Shown one piece after another: positions 43,544-54,674 of a stretch of DNA of 64,000 nt. Origin of the DNA: Adiantum capillus-veneris (Eukaryota; Streptophyta; Polypodiopsida; Polypodiales; Pteridaceae). Numbering within the stretch: position 1 is the stretch's first letter; every line of letters begins with the position of its first letter. The translations under genes were made by a program, and so were the position numbers. The stretch spans positions 91,900,721 through 91,964,720 of the forward strand of contig CM043956.1 in NCBI GenBank assembly GCA_014529385.2, written 5' to 3'. A model generated the notes under the pieces. The model was given only the letters and a program-made list of their open reading frames with translations, was not told the DNA's origin and ran no database searches.

Positions 43544-44323
43544 TGTTAGGAAATAAGACGTAGCTAAATAGATAATTGAGTAGATTACTTAATGGAGAGA
43601 GACAGATTTATATACACGAGATTATAGAGTAGAGAGAGAGAGAGAGAGAGAGTACACACGATATATGTGGTTCACCCAATGTGAGCTACGTCCACGGGAA
43701 AGCAGCCACTCAATGGCTTTAGTACTTCAAAACAAAAAGTAGTTTACAAAGGGATTATACCCTTAATGGAGCTCCCGCCTTGCTTCACTCTCACCACCTC
43801 ACACTCACCTTGTTGCATCAACTTCACACTATGAAATGTGTGTAGAAATGGCCTCCTTTTATAGGCCAAAAGGGCTGCCCTCTCTTATGAGAGACAGCCA
43901 TGTGTAGCCGCCCTTGTGCGAATAAGTCCAAATCGGACCCTCCAATCCGCCTGTGGCCACCCTTGAGAAGACAAGTCCGCTTTTGAATTCGGCCACCGGC
44001 CACTGGCCATTGAATTCCGACCACCGGCCATCGGCCATGGACGACCGGCCACTGGCCAACCAACTGGTTGTTTTCCAACCACTTTTCGGCCGCCATCCGG
44101 CCATAATATTCCGGCGAAAAGAATATTCCGGCGAAAAAAAAAGTCTCGGGGGCCTTCGCCCCAAGGCCTTTAAAGTTGCCCCTGATTCTTGTCCGTGAAA
44201 ATTTTGGTTTCCAGTGAGTGATTTTTCTTCACGCACGATGGCTTCTCCTCATAATGGGGGCCTTACAAATGTGCGTTTTTACCACAAAAAATTACAAGGG
44301 TAAATCAGGCTCCATACTTAACA
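43544..44323 (-). repeat. copia-2 5' LTR
   Basis: 780 bp with TG...CA ends, similar to 38706-39528. The GGCC-rich minisatellite is contracted here (about 43985-44075), which accounts for most of the length difference. Confidence 0.93.
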
Positions 44324-44328
44324 TATTC

Positions 44329-44948
44329 ATTGTCGCATTGTGGTCCTCCGTCATGGAGCTTATGGTTACGGTAATAGCTTTGGTGGTCGGATTGAGGTAA
44401 TGCTCTTCTACATATTAACTTGTTTGTTTCTCATTTTGGTGTGTTATTATTATTGTGATTGCCCTCTAATTGTCTATGTGGTGGTGTAGTGTCATTGTTC
44501 TCTCTTACTTATGGTGCATAGGGTTGGCATGCAACCACCTTGCTTTGTGGTTGAGAGCACTCCACTATTCAATCGGCTTGGCATGCAGCCTTTGGATTCT
44601 TACATGATGCACCATCTTCCAGAGTCTTCTCTAGCCAGATCATCATCAGGGGAGCCATGGCGTGGTGGCTTGCAACGAAGTCACTCTTTTATTGCATGTT
44701 TTTTGGAGCTTCTTTGTAGGCCTAGAGGTCTTTGTTTGGAGTTGGGATGTAGTACAACGCCCGTATTGGTAGCATGCTTAGGCACAGGGCGGGTGTGTGC
44801 AGCAGTCGACATTGATGACACTTTGATTTCAGATTATGTGCAGCCATTATTTCGCCCTAAAAAGCGAAGCAGAGAGGAAGCCTCCACCTCTCTTGATGTT
44901 GATGATGTGGGTGACATGCCTTCGCGTGTCAATCCCTTTGATGAATAG
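44329..44948 (+). pseudogene. methyltransferase-like exon 10 end and exon 11
   Basis: Exon 10 resumes at 44329 after copia-2 and ends at 44396. Exon 11 (44490-44948) opens in phase at an AG acceptor and encodes R-G-L-C-L-E-L-G-C-S-T-T-P-V-L-V-A...G-R-V-C-A-A-V-D-I-D, which resembles the S-adenosylmethionine-binding motif of beta-class DNA methyltransferases (G-x-G-T-T...G-R...G-x-D-I-D). The C-terminus has P-K-K-R-S-R-E-E, then an acidic tail and a TAG stop at 44946-44948. This exon has no internal stop. Confidence 0.65.
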
Positions 44949-45832
44949 TGAGAGTCCACCTTACACTTCATTTCCCCCACCTATTTTATGTTTCCATCAT
45001 ACGTTTATGCTATTTTGTCACTTTTTTGTATCATTGTTTAGTATTTGAAAATTATGGATAATGATTCAAACAACAATTTGAGATTTCTTGTGCTTTTAGG
45101 ATGTAGATTTTGTATTGCTTGCATGCGGATTGTGAGACTTATCTTTTTCTTTTTGTATGGAAGTGTGTTGCTAGTTTATGCTGAGGGGATTGCAAAAACC
45201 ATGGCTGTTGATATACGATACGATTTTGACACCCACAAGAAGTGTCAGAGACTCAATGTCTTTATTGATGACGAGTGTGACTCTTCATAGTCACGAGATA
45301 GAACCATATCATTTCTTGTTTTCATTAGAGTGCAAAGGCACGACATGCTGTTCTCTATATTCCACTTGTTATCTTACAAATCTAAAGAAATCTGTCTTTT
45401 TTTGTACAAGATTTGGCAATTCTCTCTTAGTACAGTTTTAGAAACTTTGTAGATGTATGAGCATTGTTGACTTGCATTAGTTTAAAGTTAAAATAAAAAT
45501 TATGGTGTTGAATGTAGTTGTGGATCATTGCATGGTTTGTAATAGCTTTGCTACTAGCTTGGGTTTTTCATTGCTCAACATCAAGTATCAACTGTGCAAA
45601 AGAATCTAGAGTCTAATTTTGAACAAACATATTGCTACAATTACTTAGGGATCTAAGATCCTACTATTATTAAAGTAGGATCTTCATTCATCTTTCTTAT
45701 CAAAGCCCATTTGGTTTCTTTATTCATTTGCTCGGATTTTCCTTCGCTCGAAAAATCTCGCTCGCCACATGGTAAGACTCCCACTTTCTAGCAAAGAGAC
45801 CACCAAGGTACACAACATCCAATCACGCAGTT
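44949..45832. other. 3' flank of the ParB-methyltransferase gene, no gene seen
   Basis: An AT-rich stretch after the TAG stop at 44946-44948. It contains short ORFs without recognisable motifs and a short inverted stretch near 45652-45684 (GGATCTAAGATCC and GTAGGATC). It probably holds the 3' untranslated region. Confidence 0.4.
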
Positions 45833-48678
45833 GTGACTACCTTCACACAAGTGTTAAATTCCACAACCAGGAAACCCATTGATCACGTGCAGTATGTGCT
45901 ATCCACATTGAAGGGTACCAAGAAAGAGGGCAAGATCAGTTACCTAGGTGCACCTGAGGTACTCACAAGAATAGTGTATCATGCTATCAGCATGGCAGAC
46001 AATTTGTCGTCCGTCCCATATCAAAACACATGGATAGTATCAGCACAGCCATCTCCAAGAACCACAAGGTCGACAAAAAGAGTTTACAAATCTGATGAGG
46101 AGTCTGCAAAAAGCTTTCATGAAGCACATAGCAGCGAAAGATCAAACAATGAAGAGAAAAGTGCCAAAGGAGAGGAAATGAAGAAGAAGGCAATGGCTGC
46201 ACATCAGGAAGAACCTCAGCAAAAGAAAGCGAGGTTTGAAAGGAAAAAAAAAACCTATGAAAGAAGCCGCCAAGCTACTAGTGAGGACCCAGCACGATGG
46301 GTTCCAAGAGATATAAAAGGCCCTCGAACCAAGAATCCTACAAGGAGAGAACCAGAACATCCCAAGGATTCTCTTGAACGCATGTACAAGGAAGCAGAAG
46401 CGTTAAAGCTAAAAGAAGCTCAAAAAGCTGAAAGAAAAGCAAAGGAAGATGCGGCGGAACAGCAAAGACAATCTTAAGCGATCCAACAAAGTGAAGCCCA
46501 GCACGATCAAGAAGAAATGTCTCCCAAACCATCATCACCTGCTACGGAACAACAAGACTAACCCATGCCAAGTCCTCCACCATCACCAACAATTAGACCC
46601 ATTGAGGGCGAGCAAACCAAAGAAAGAGAGCCTAAACCGCAAAGAACAACAAGTCCTGAACCACAAGAAACTGCTAGTTTTGAGCAACTGAAGGCACAAG
46701 CAACAGAGGCCACCCCGTCTACCACCAACCAACAGGTAACGACGGAGGCATCCATGAAGCCTCAAGAAGACAAAACAGCAGAGGCAACCACACAGCCAAA
46801 ACAGAGATAGAACCATGCCGCTACCATAAACAGCCGCCACAGTCCCACGCAAGGAGCCACAAGAGACTGCTGAAATATCAAGGCTGCTCACAAAACAAGA
46901 AGACTGGCAAAAAAATGATGAAGTAATTCTCCAAGTAAACGAATATGCCAAGCCGATGTAGGAAATGACAGAGAAAATGCGATCAACAGTACTTAGCCGC
47001 AGTGCTAAGGCTAGAGAGATGGAGATGGTGATAGATGCTCTGCAAGGAGAACTAGAGAATAGGATGACTGTCATCATCGATCTGCAGAGACAAATCCAAG
47101 AGTTGAAAGTTGAACCTGAACAACACCAGCTAGCCAGAGAAAAGCAACAAAAGGAAATGGAAGAGCTAGGTGAACTTCTCACAAAGTAAACAAATGCCTG
47201 CAAGACCAAAGACGAACAACTGACAGAGGTTACCAACGAACTCTTAACTATAACTCCGTCAGTTCAAAACATCTAAGTGCATCTCGACGTGGCAAACGCT
47301 TCATTACAATATTCAGAGCAAAGGATCAATGATCAGGTAACCTTCTTATGATAGATACGAAAAAATCTCGCAGTTGCCTCGATCAAAGGTACAGACGAAG
47401 TGTATAAAGCACTGGAGAAGAAGATCTCGTGCTCGAGCTAAAACTAGAGCAGTCACAACGTATAGACCTTGCATTAATGCGAGTACAAAGAGAAGAAGAG
47501 CTGCTCAAGGAGATAGCAAAGCTCAACAAAGTTAATCAGCTACTGCAAGACGGACAGCAAGAGACGCAAGAAGAAGCAGGTACTTCAGAACAACCTTACA
47601 TTAAAATTCTTTCAATCTCTTTCGCTGAGATGGAAACACAGCCGTCAGAAAGGCCAAGAGGAGAAGAAGACTTTCAGGTACCAATCACAGATGTCGATCA
47701 CGTGCCAATGGTCCAGCTGTCAAAAGTTGAGGAAGATGCACTCAAGGAGCAGGTCGCTCAAGAAACAGATGAGCAATTGAAAGTAGTGGTGGATTGGAAG
47801 CTGAGAGTTCTCCATTCAGTCGATGTTACTCAACTCACTCCCAACCAAATTAATGCACAATGGCATCAACAATCACTGTCATATCGCTTGATCAAGGTAG
47901 AGCTGCTACAGGTTAAGGAACGACTATATAAAGACATGTAACCAGAAGGAGTAGACAAAGTCCACCCCAAGTGGAGAAAGAGCTCGCTGAACAAGAATCC
48001 CAGATACTTGATTCTGTTCACAAGAGCACCTGCAGCAAATCGAAAAGACCCGACTTTTTGTCATGTACCAAGAGTAAGGACGTGGCAATCACATGAGGCA
48101 ATGACAAAGAAGCAGCCTACATGGCTGAATTATCCAAGTTGCTAGCTCTAGAAAAGAGAACTTCGACAAAGGAATACATGGTGAAAACCCTAACGGGCGC
48201 CATGGCATTCTTCAAAAGTCTCCCTGATCTCTCATATACTATGCTCTACAAAATATGCCGAATGTTGTTCACTTGCATTGAAGCTTTTCATGAGCCAAAA
48301 CAAGCAGGAGAACCGTGGATGTCATTCCTCGAGGAAAATAAAGGTCTTTGCTACGACCTTAACAGCCGGCCTTCCGAAGAAGTCCTTTATGGCTTCTACG
48401 TCCGCTGCATGTTCTTGATATCTCACAATATGTTGACGTTTGAGGAAGCGATCTATATAGGGTTATTCACTTGGCGAACGAAGATATTTGAGCCAGTGAT
48501 CAGCAACCTAACTTCCAAATTCGTAGGCTATTCAATCATCGAGCTTAAGAACAGAGTCACCATGCAATTTTTGCAAGTTTCAGAAAAAGAAAGAAAGATC
48601 AAATATGAGAAGGCACTCCATGATGCACTTAAAGACCGCCTCCCCAACCGTCAACCCGAAGATTATTTCAGCCCATAA
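45833..48678 (+). pseudogene. element D: long coiled-coil polyprotein of unknown family, broken
   Basis: Open stretches 45833-46477, 46565-46810, 46965-47189, 47429-47941 and 48121-48678 are joined by isolated stop codons and about three frameshifts (near 46830, 47420 and 47960). The N-terminal part is basic and Glu/Lys rich, the middle is proline/threonine rich, and 46965-47600 shows long heptad-like runs typical of a coiled coil. The last 185 residues look globular (F-F-K-S-L-P-D-L-S-Y, C-Y-D-L-N-S-R-P). The frame ends just before LTR-like DNA. I recognise no family. It may be a structural or accessory ORF of a large retrotransposon. Confidence 0.45.
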
Positions 48679-49620
48679 AGTTGTGTCAAGGGATGACACA
48701 GGCGAGGAGGGAGAGAAAGTTAGCAGCAAGCTAACTTGGACACCATTTTTTGAAGCTCTGATTATAAGCACAATTATTATTTTGATGAATCGAGAATATT
48801 GTAACTCCTATTTTTCGGATAAATTTTGTAATCAATGAGCCGGGGCTACAAGCTTCCAAATTGTATCAACCTGTCTTTAGTTAGAGTTCCTAGATTATTA
48901 GTTTTGACCACCAAAAACCTTGGCTTGGGTATAAAAACCAATCTTATAAAGTCATTATTAAGTTTTGGATAATGAAATACACAGCGTGATCTAACGGCGC
49001 TCACTTCTCTTCTTCTTGCGCTTCCTACTCCCTCCCCAGTTGTCACATTGCAGTTACGGCTGTTGCATTGCAACCGCAGGTAAGAGCTTTACGCATTGAC
49101 GTAAGCAATTCACAGTATTTCGTAGCTTTTGGCGTCATCGACCCGTGGCTTAATTTCATCATAAGTAGGAATTTACACTTCAAAATCAAAAACTAAGCAT
49201 ACACGGGATATTGAGGCATCATTGCTAAGCATTTAGATGCATTATGGGTCAAAAAACGACTAGGTCAAAAATCCACTGCTGTTAATAATCGCGATTTTTG
49301 CACTTGACTTAAAGTGAGATTTGAAACTATAAACAAATCTAATTAGGTCTTATAAACATGTCCTAGAAGTTTCGTTACCTTTGGATGTCATTTGATGATG
49401 TAACGAATGTGATTTGTTTGCCGATGAGCGATTGACTTTTGGTGATTTCAATCACTTGAGTATAGTTTGAGTTAGATGCGAGTTGTTTGTTGTTTTCCAA
49501 GAGATTGACAACATCTTGTAGTCTCTATACACTGAGAAACGTCGGCACGTTACCTTCATAAAAGAGAGTTCTTTTTTACGTATGCCAGAGCATTCAAAAA
49601 GTAATCTCAAGACTAGATCA
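48679..49620. other. LTR-like noncoding DNA after element D
   Basis: No gene. A TATA box (TATAAAAA at 48930-48937) is followed by a pyrimidine-rich leader-like stretch. At 49281-49295 is a relative of the AATAATCGCGATT inverted repeats found at 22566-23163, with the same CTGCTGT lead. This suggests the region belongs to the same LTR family as 21164-23914. Confidence 0.45.
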
Positions 49621-49639
49621 ATACCTAAATTGTAAGTTT

Positions 49640-50000
49640 TTGTTGGGCCTTTAAAATACTCTAGTGAGTAGAAAAAATGGCTTACAAACTCTCATTATAT
49701 ACCCACTCTCACATTCATCGGTATTTCATGTAAGTTGTTTACATAAGAGATTGCATAAGAAAAACGATGTCATTGATCAAAAGATTTTGGTCGCTTTCAT
49801 TGGACCTCCAACCCAATTGCATAAACCTAGGTATATTTTCGATTACCTACGTACGCATTATCATATGCGTTGACAAGCATAAGTCAAGTGGAAAGACAAC
49901 CTGGAGAAGGTGCCACTTAGAAAACATAAGTATTTTTGCTCAACAATATCCCACTTTTGTTTCCAAGGACGAAAACACTCTCCAAGAGGGGAGTAATGAT
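49640..50000 (+). pseudogene. gypsy integrase C-terminal fragment
   Basis: In two frames, the translation carries F-H-V-S-C-L-H-K-R-L (about 49725-49755), N-D-V-I-D-Q-K-I-L, K-W-K-D-N near 49890, and a T-W-E-like and Q-Q-Y-P-T-F tail. This is the end of a plant Ty3/gypsy integrase with a chromodomain-like tail. It ends near 49990 at a GGGGAGTAATGATAGG stretch that may be the start of its own LTR. Nothing upstream of the fragment belongs to it. 50001-50650 holds no gene I can support. Confidence 0.65.
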
Positions 50001-50652
50001 AGGCCAAGGGCCAGAAATCAAAGACCGGTTTGAACACAACTCGAGGGAGAGAGAGCCATTAGCAAACAAGGATTATTCATAAACTTGACTAAAGGCTTGC
50101 TTGATACATTAACTAATTAAACACATTCTAGCGGCAATCTCTTACGAGAAGAAACGTTGTACCCATTACATACCTAAACGATTCCAAGTTTAATTTTCGA
50201 GATAGATGTTCTTTTTATTCAAACATGAGGTGGCCCCAATCATGCAATTCATTTATTGAAGATTTTTTTGCAACTAAATGAATAAACAAGTGAAAAAATC
50301 ACGATGGCTTTCTAAAACGATTAAAACGTGCTAAAATCATTAGGTTGAGTTTAAGTAGAATCAGTGTTTAAGAAAGGATTGCCTTAGCTTAGCCTTGAGC
50401 AGGTTGAAAATCGAGACCAGCTGGTTGCAAACCATGGTAAAGGGAAGAAAAACTGGTGAAATATGTGAGAAAATAGTTCAAAAATCTTGCAAATTTTAAA
50501 TTTATGCTAGTATTTCCAGTTCGCTTCTTTGTGGGGAGGAAACTCAACGGATGGCCGCTTAATGAAAGAGACTTTCCTTAATATTGACTTGAATTAAGTT
50601 ATAGAATATAAGAAAAGTCGAGCCATGTGAGGCTTTGAAATAAAGAAACTCA

Positions 50653-50655
<3 letters not shown>

Positions 50656-50718
<63 letters not shown>
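50656..50718. repeat. (TA)n(TG)n compound microsatellite
   Basis: About fifteen TA units followed directly by about sixteen TG units and then alternating purine-pyrimidine CACGCGCACGTGCATGCG. Confidence 0.97.
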
Positions 50719-50719
<1 letters not shown>

Positions 50720-51098
50720 ACGCGCACGTGCATGCGTGTGTATCCATAGGATTTACTAGAATTATGCAAGCGAAGTTTCACTTTAACATTCTAAAACAAT
50801 AGAATGCAAGAAAAGTCAATTTATGTCAAGATATGAATTGAAAGTGAAATAAAATGATACTAATTTAAAATTGAAATAACATTTAAGGTAAGTCTCAATC
50901 ATCACTGAAAACATTGAAAGTATGCCTGACCCAACTCAACTCTAAGGCTTCTTTTCGAAAGCCAAAAATCTTGATAAAAAATGTGAAATCCATAAGGAAA
51001 GAAAATGTGAAATCTTGCATGAAAAGTCGAGCGTGGGACGAAGTCAAAAGGTGAAAAGTTCTTGCAGGATATAAAATAGTCAGAAGTGTGAAGGTATA

Positions 51099-51127
51099 GG
51101 GAATGGTCACGTGTGGTGACCATTCTC
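51099..51127. repeat. imperfect inverted repeat GGGAATGGTC / GACCATTCTC
   Basis: A smaller relative of the foldback at 51554-51649: ten-base arms around an ACGTGTGGT-type centre. Confidence 0.7.
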
Positions 51128-51524
51128 TGTAATGCATGTGACCCCTTGACGACCGGAGCCATGGGGGAGCAGACGTTGCAAAGAATGGTCACTGCGGGGT
51201 CATTGGGGGGGGGGGTTGCACCTACCGCACACGTCAACAGTGGGAATCTCGCCAAGCTGAGATGGCAAGTGTCCTCTGACATGCAAGGACAGTCGCTAGA
51301 GATTCCAGATTCCAGGAGTTGAGATGGCAAGCTGTGAGTATCTCAGGCTATAAAAATTTCACCAACTAAGGTGTCAGAGCAGATCGTGATTTCCTTGCGC
51401 TGACAAGGCAGCTCCTCATTGGAACCATGGGCATACTCGTCCAAGTGCTGACCTGTCATACATCTACTGGTGCAAGCATGGATTCTGCTGGAGAATATGT
51501 AGCAGATTGACAGCTCGAAGGTTT

Positions 51525-51961
51525 GCCCCGCGACCCCTAACCTTGACGGTGTAGGGAATGGTCGCCTACTGACCATTCCCGTTAATCATGGGCGACCGGC
51601 GGAGGCCGGGAGCCCTGATTACGGGAATGGTCAGTAGGCGACCATTCCCGGCCTTCAAAGTTGTGGGGAGGGAGGGCCAACATTTGTGGCATCTGACAGC
51701 GCTAAACAGTCTGCAGCGCAGATTTCGCTTGCTTACGTGGTGGCTCGTGGTTGATTGGAGCAGGGCATGTTCTGGCTGCTGAGCTGTCAGTAGAAGGACG
51801 CATTCTGATCACTGATGTGGAGGGCAAGTATTGGCTGATTGTATTCTGGCATTCTGAGAGCTGAGGTGGCATCCATCTGACGGCCCATGCAGGGATTACG
51901 CCAAGGAATGGCTTCGGGATGGATGGCCCTGATCACCTGCCCCGCGACCCCTGACCTTGAC
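51525..51961. repeat. segment bounded by direct repeats of GCCCCGCGACCCCT
   Basis: A 23-bp direct repeat that differs at one base lies at 51525-51547 and 51939-51961. The foldback at 51554-51649 is just inside the left copy. The start-to-start distance is about 414 bp. Confidence 0.7.
51554..51649. repeat. foldback (hairpin) repeat
   Basis: Arms of about 37 bp (51554-51592 and 51613-51649) pair with only small differences around a GC-rich loop of about 20 bp. Each arm itself contains GGGAATGGTC and GACCATTCCC, so smaller hairpins are nested in it. Confidence 0.85.
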
Positions 51962-52036
51962 AGATATGGGAAGTCAAGAGTAGAAAGGATACGAAAAGTG
52001 AAAAGTTGTTAAAGGATACAAGGAGTCTCAATTGCC

Positions 52037-52043
52037 TATAAAA
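52037..52043 (+). promoter_or_regulatory. TATA box upstream of copia-3
   Basis: TATAAAA in a CCTATAAAAGGG context, followed by a pyrimidine-rich stretch. It may belong to an old LTR into which copia-3 inserted. Confidence 0.35.
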
Positions 52044-52160
52044 GGGATACCTTCCACGAGATACAGCTGTTTCACTTGCATTTCTCTCTCCCTTCGTCTC
52101 TCTCTCTTTCTTAAATAATTCCGTTGCTTAGATGTTAGGTGTGATATCCCATGAGGTTCC

Positions 52161-52344
52161 TCTTGGGGTTAAAGGCCCTAAACGGCCGGCCCATAATGTA
52201 CATTTTGTATAGCTTCAAAGGGTTTTAAAACCCTTGGCCAAGTTCACATTGAACTTGGCCCAACATTTTAAAAATGGTCCTAAAGATAATAAAAGGGATG
52301 CAAGGCTCAAAAACGTGAGCACTTGATTTCCCCCACCTAGCGTG

Positions 52345-52387
<43 letters not shown>

Positions 52388-52476
52388 TTCGATCTGCATC
52401 GTGGGCTCTCTCTCCCTTCATCGCTTGCACTAGTTGCCGTGCTCTACCACCTGCACTTCTTGCTGCGCACTCAACA
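52161..52476 (+). repeat. copia-3 5' LTR
   Basis: 316 bp with a (CT)n tract at 52347-52385. It ends CTCAACA, followed by ACTGGTATCAGAGC. Confidence 0.92.
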
Positions 52477-53228
52477 ACTGGTATCAGAGCTAACTTAGGG
52501 TTTGGCCCAAAACCTGCAAATGCTGATTTTCAGCCAAGAGGATCAACTTTGACGCGAAGAGTTGCGTTTCGTCACCAAGGGATCGTCCCCGGACACTAGT
52601 GGGCCCCCGGGCTTGCACTTTTGACCTAAAACAGGCTGAAAATAGGTAAAAATCAGCAATTACAGGTCATTACAGCAAAACACAGGTATTGCAAAGCATG
52701 TATTAAGGTGTGAGTTCGCATTCCCTTAGTCCCCACTGCCGAAAAACACTGAAATTGCCGAAAACAGGTCTTCAAAACAGGTGTTTCCGACAAATTTCAG
52801 ATTTGCGCAGGTTTTTTACAAGTGTATTTCGATGTATATACAATGGGGGAAGTGCAAATCGCTTTAATTTATGCACATTGACCTCCTCTTGCCTATGTAT
52901 GACCATCTGTGGGCCAATTTCATTCAAAATTGATGCAACAAATTGGGGCTTTTGCTCATACATGCTTCTAAAGGCTGTGTTTTAGCCTTATGTATGTCCT
53001 GTGAGGGTAAAAACAACCAAAATTGTTGTTTTTGGGCACAAGTTAGCTCGCTGAAATTTTTTGCGCAGAAAATTCAGAACTCGATTTTTGTGCCTAAACT
53101 GACCCGTTTTGCCTCGAATTGCTCATGTGACTATTTGGAGTTGTTGTACACACTCCTGTGAGGCTGTACGTCGTTTTTGGTGCGTGTTGCCTAAAATTTC
53201 AGCAAGTTAGCTCTCCTTTTGTGCAACT
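52477..53228 (+). other. copia-3 leader
   Basis: The primer-binding site TGGTATCAGAGC starts at 52479. The remaining 740 bp before the gag ATG has no supported gene; the short ORFs are not conserved-looking. Confidence 0.6.
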
Positions 53229-54674
53229 ATGGCGTCATCCTCCTCGAACGTGAAGAATCTCTTTGAGATCCGGCGCTTCGAAGATACAGGTTTTGACCTA
53301 TGGAAGGACAAAATTCAAGGAATTCTCTTCCTTAAAGACTGTGACAGGGCATTAGAGGAACACAAGCCAGAGGACATGTCTGATGATGCATGGGCCACTT
53401 TGAACAAGAAGACCATTACTTACATAAAGATGGTCGTTTTTGACGAGATCTTGGTAGATCTCAAAGGTCTTATGACTGCTTTTAGTTTGTGGGCAAAGTT
53501 GAAGGCAACGTATGAAAATACAACACCGGTCAATCAAGTGCATTTGATGCGAAAACTTATTGGTATGCAATTGGATGAGTCAAAGAGCGCTGCAGAGCAC
53601 TTGTCGTCGTTTATTACAAGTACTTTGTCGCAGTTGCAGGATTCAGGCATGCCTCCCTTTGATGATAAGCTGAAAGCTATCTTCTTGCTTATGACCCTAC
53701 CTGATTCTTGGGAGACATTGGTGGTTTCACTGTCTAATAACCCCAATCTGACCTTTGATGGTGTTAGGGGTTCTATTCTCAATGAGGAAATCAGGAGGAA
53801 AGCAGGTGGAGAGGGAGGCAGCTCAGCCAACATCGTTAGACGCAGGACAGAGAAGAAGAATAACTATGCACAAAGGAGTAAGAGTAAGAGCAAGGAAAGG
53901 GGAAATGCCAGCAAAGGCAAGGGTGATGTGACATGCTATCAATGTGGTAGGAAAGGTCACAAGAAGCCCGATTGCAGGTATTATAAAGCAGAGTTAGAAA
54001 GAAAGAAGAATGGCGGAGACAAAAAGAAAGAGAAGAAAGAAGTCAAGACAGATGCACAGGACAGCTCTAAGGACAAGGAGAAGGCCAATGTGGCCTCTAG
54101 TGTTGTTATTGAGGAGTTGTCAGATGTAAAGGACATCCTATGTGCTACTTTATCAGCTGATGATGCTCACGAGTTTGATGCCTCTCTCTATGTTCATACA
54201 CAAGACATGCAGATCACTAAGAGTGATCTTATTGATGCTTTGTTAACTGTGAATGATGCATTGTCCCGGACTTGGATTGTTGATTCTGGTGCTTCGTTTC
54301 ATGTGACTCCCATTAGGGAGTGTTTTTCTACTTTTACTGCAGGCAGCCATGGCCATGTATACCTTGGAAACGATCATGCATGTTCCATTGAGGGAATTGG
54401 CACCGTGCATCTTGCTACAGATGGCACGAATGAGCTTGTTTTGCATAATGTTAGATATGTGCCGGGAATCAAGAAGAGTCTGCTTTCCGTTGGTCAGATG
54501 GACATGCATGGTTACAGCGTTTTGTTTGAGAGAGGATCATGGAAAATGACTAAAGGCTCAAGGCTGATTGTGAAAGGCACAAAGAAAGGGACACTTTACT
54601 GCTTGCAGGGAAAGGCTTTGTTGGGCAAGTTTATTGCCTTGGCTGAAATTAACTCACATGGAGTTGTGGCATAA
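53229..54674 (+). pseudogene. copia-3 gag and protease
   Basis: An open frame of 481 codons from ATG 53229. It has a gag domain (about residues 1-200), CCHC knuckle C-Y-Q-C-G-R-K-G-H-K-K-P-D-C (about 237-250), a lysine-rich stretch, and protease with I-V-D-S-G-A-S-F-H (about 352). It then runs out of frame at the G-P-I domain near 54650, where the next frame takes over. The protein would form the particle and process the polyprotein. Confidence 0.85.

Larger units (their letters stand above)
38610..44323 (-). mobile_element. copia-2: Ty1/copia retrotransposon with an abnormal 3' end
   Basis: Minus-strand element with LTRs at 38610-39528 and 43544-44323 and a 5-bp target duplication TATTC (38605-38609 and 44324-44328). 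The 3' LTR proper starts at 38706, but the duplication lies outside 38610: the LTR's terminal 20 bp occur twice (38610-38629 and 38706-38725), separated by 76 bp of other sequence. The primer-binding site next to 43544 is the initiator-Met type. Removing the element and one TATTC rejoins exon 10 of the ParB-methyltransferase gene in frame. Confidence 0.93.
30093..44948 (+). pseudogene. spliced gene for a ParB-like / DNA methyltransferase-like protein, split by two copia elements
   Basis: Eleven exons were traced: 30093-30250 + 35434-35784 (interrupted by copia-1), 35879-36146, 36236-36443, 36594-36737, 36826-37046, 37159-37375, 37488-37782, 37901-37975, 38058-38471, 38556-38609 + 44329-44396 (interrupted by copia-2) and 44490-44948. 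All introns are GT-AG and all junctions keep phase, giving about 977 codons plus a missing start. Five stops lie in frame: 30220, 36417, 37542, 37599 and 38300. The start is Arg/Gly-rich; a ParB-like domain follows, then an unassigned middle, then methyltransferase motifs and a basic P-K-K-R-S-R near the end that could be a nuclear signal. The motif order (D-L-P-F first, glycine motif last) is that of beta-class amino-methyltransferases. It may be a decayed host gene or an element-borne one; its 5' exon is unknown. Confidence 0.75.

Noticed and set aside
46583-47236. 217-residue minus-strand ORF over element D
   Set aside because: It is Ser/Cys-rich antisense of the coiled-coil frame and carries no domain; the plus frame is the better explanation.
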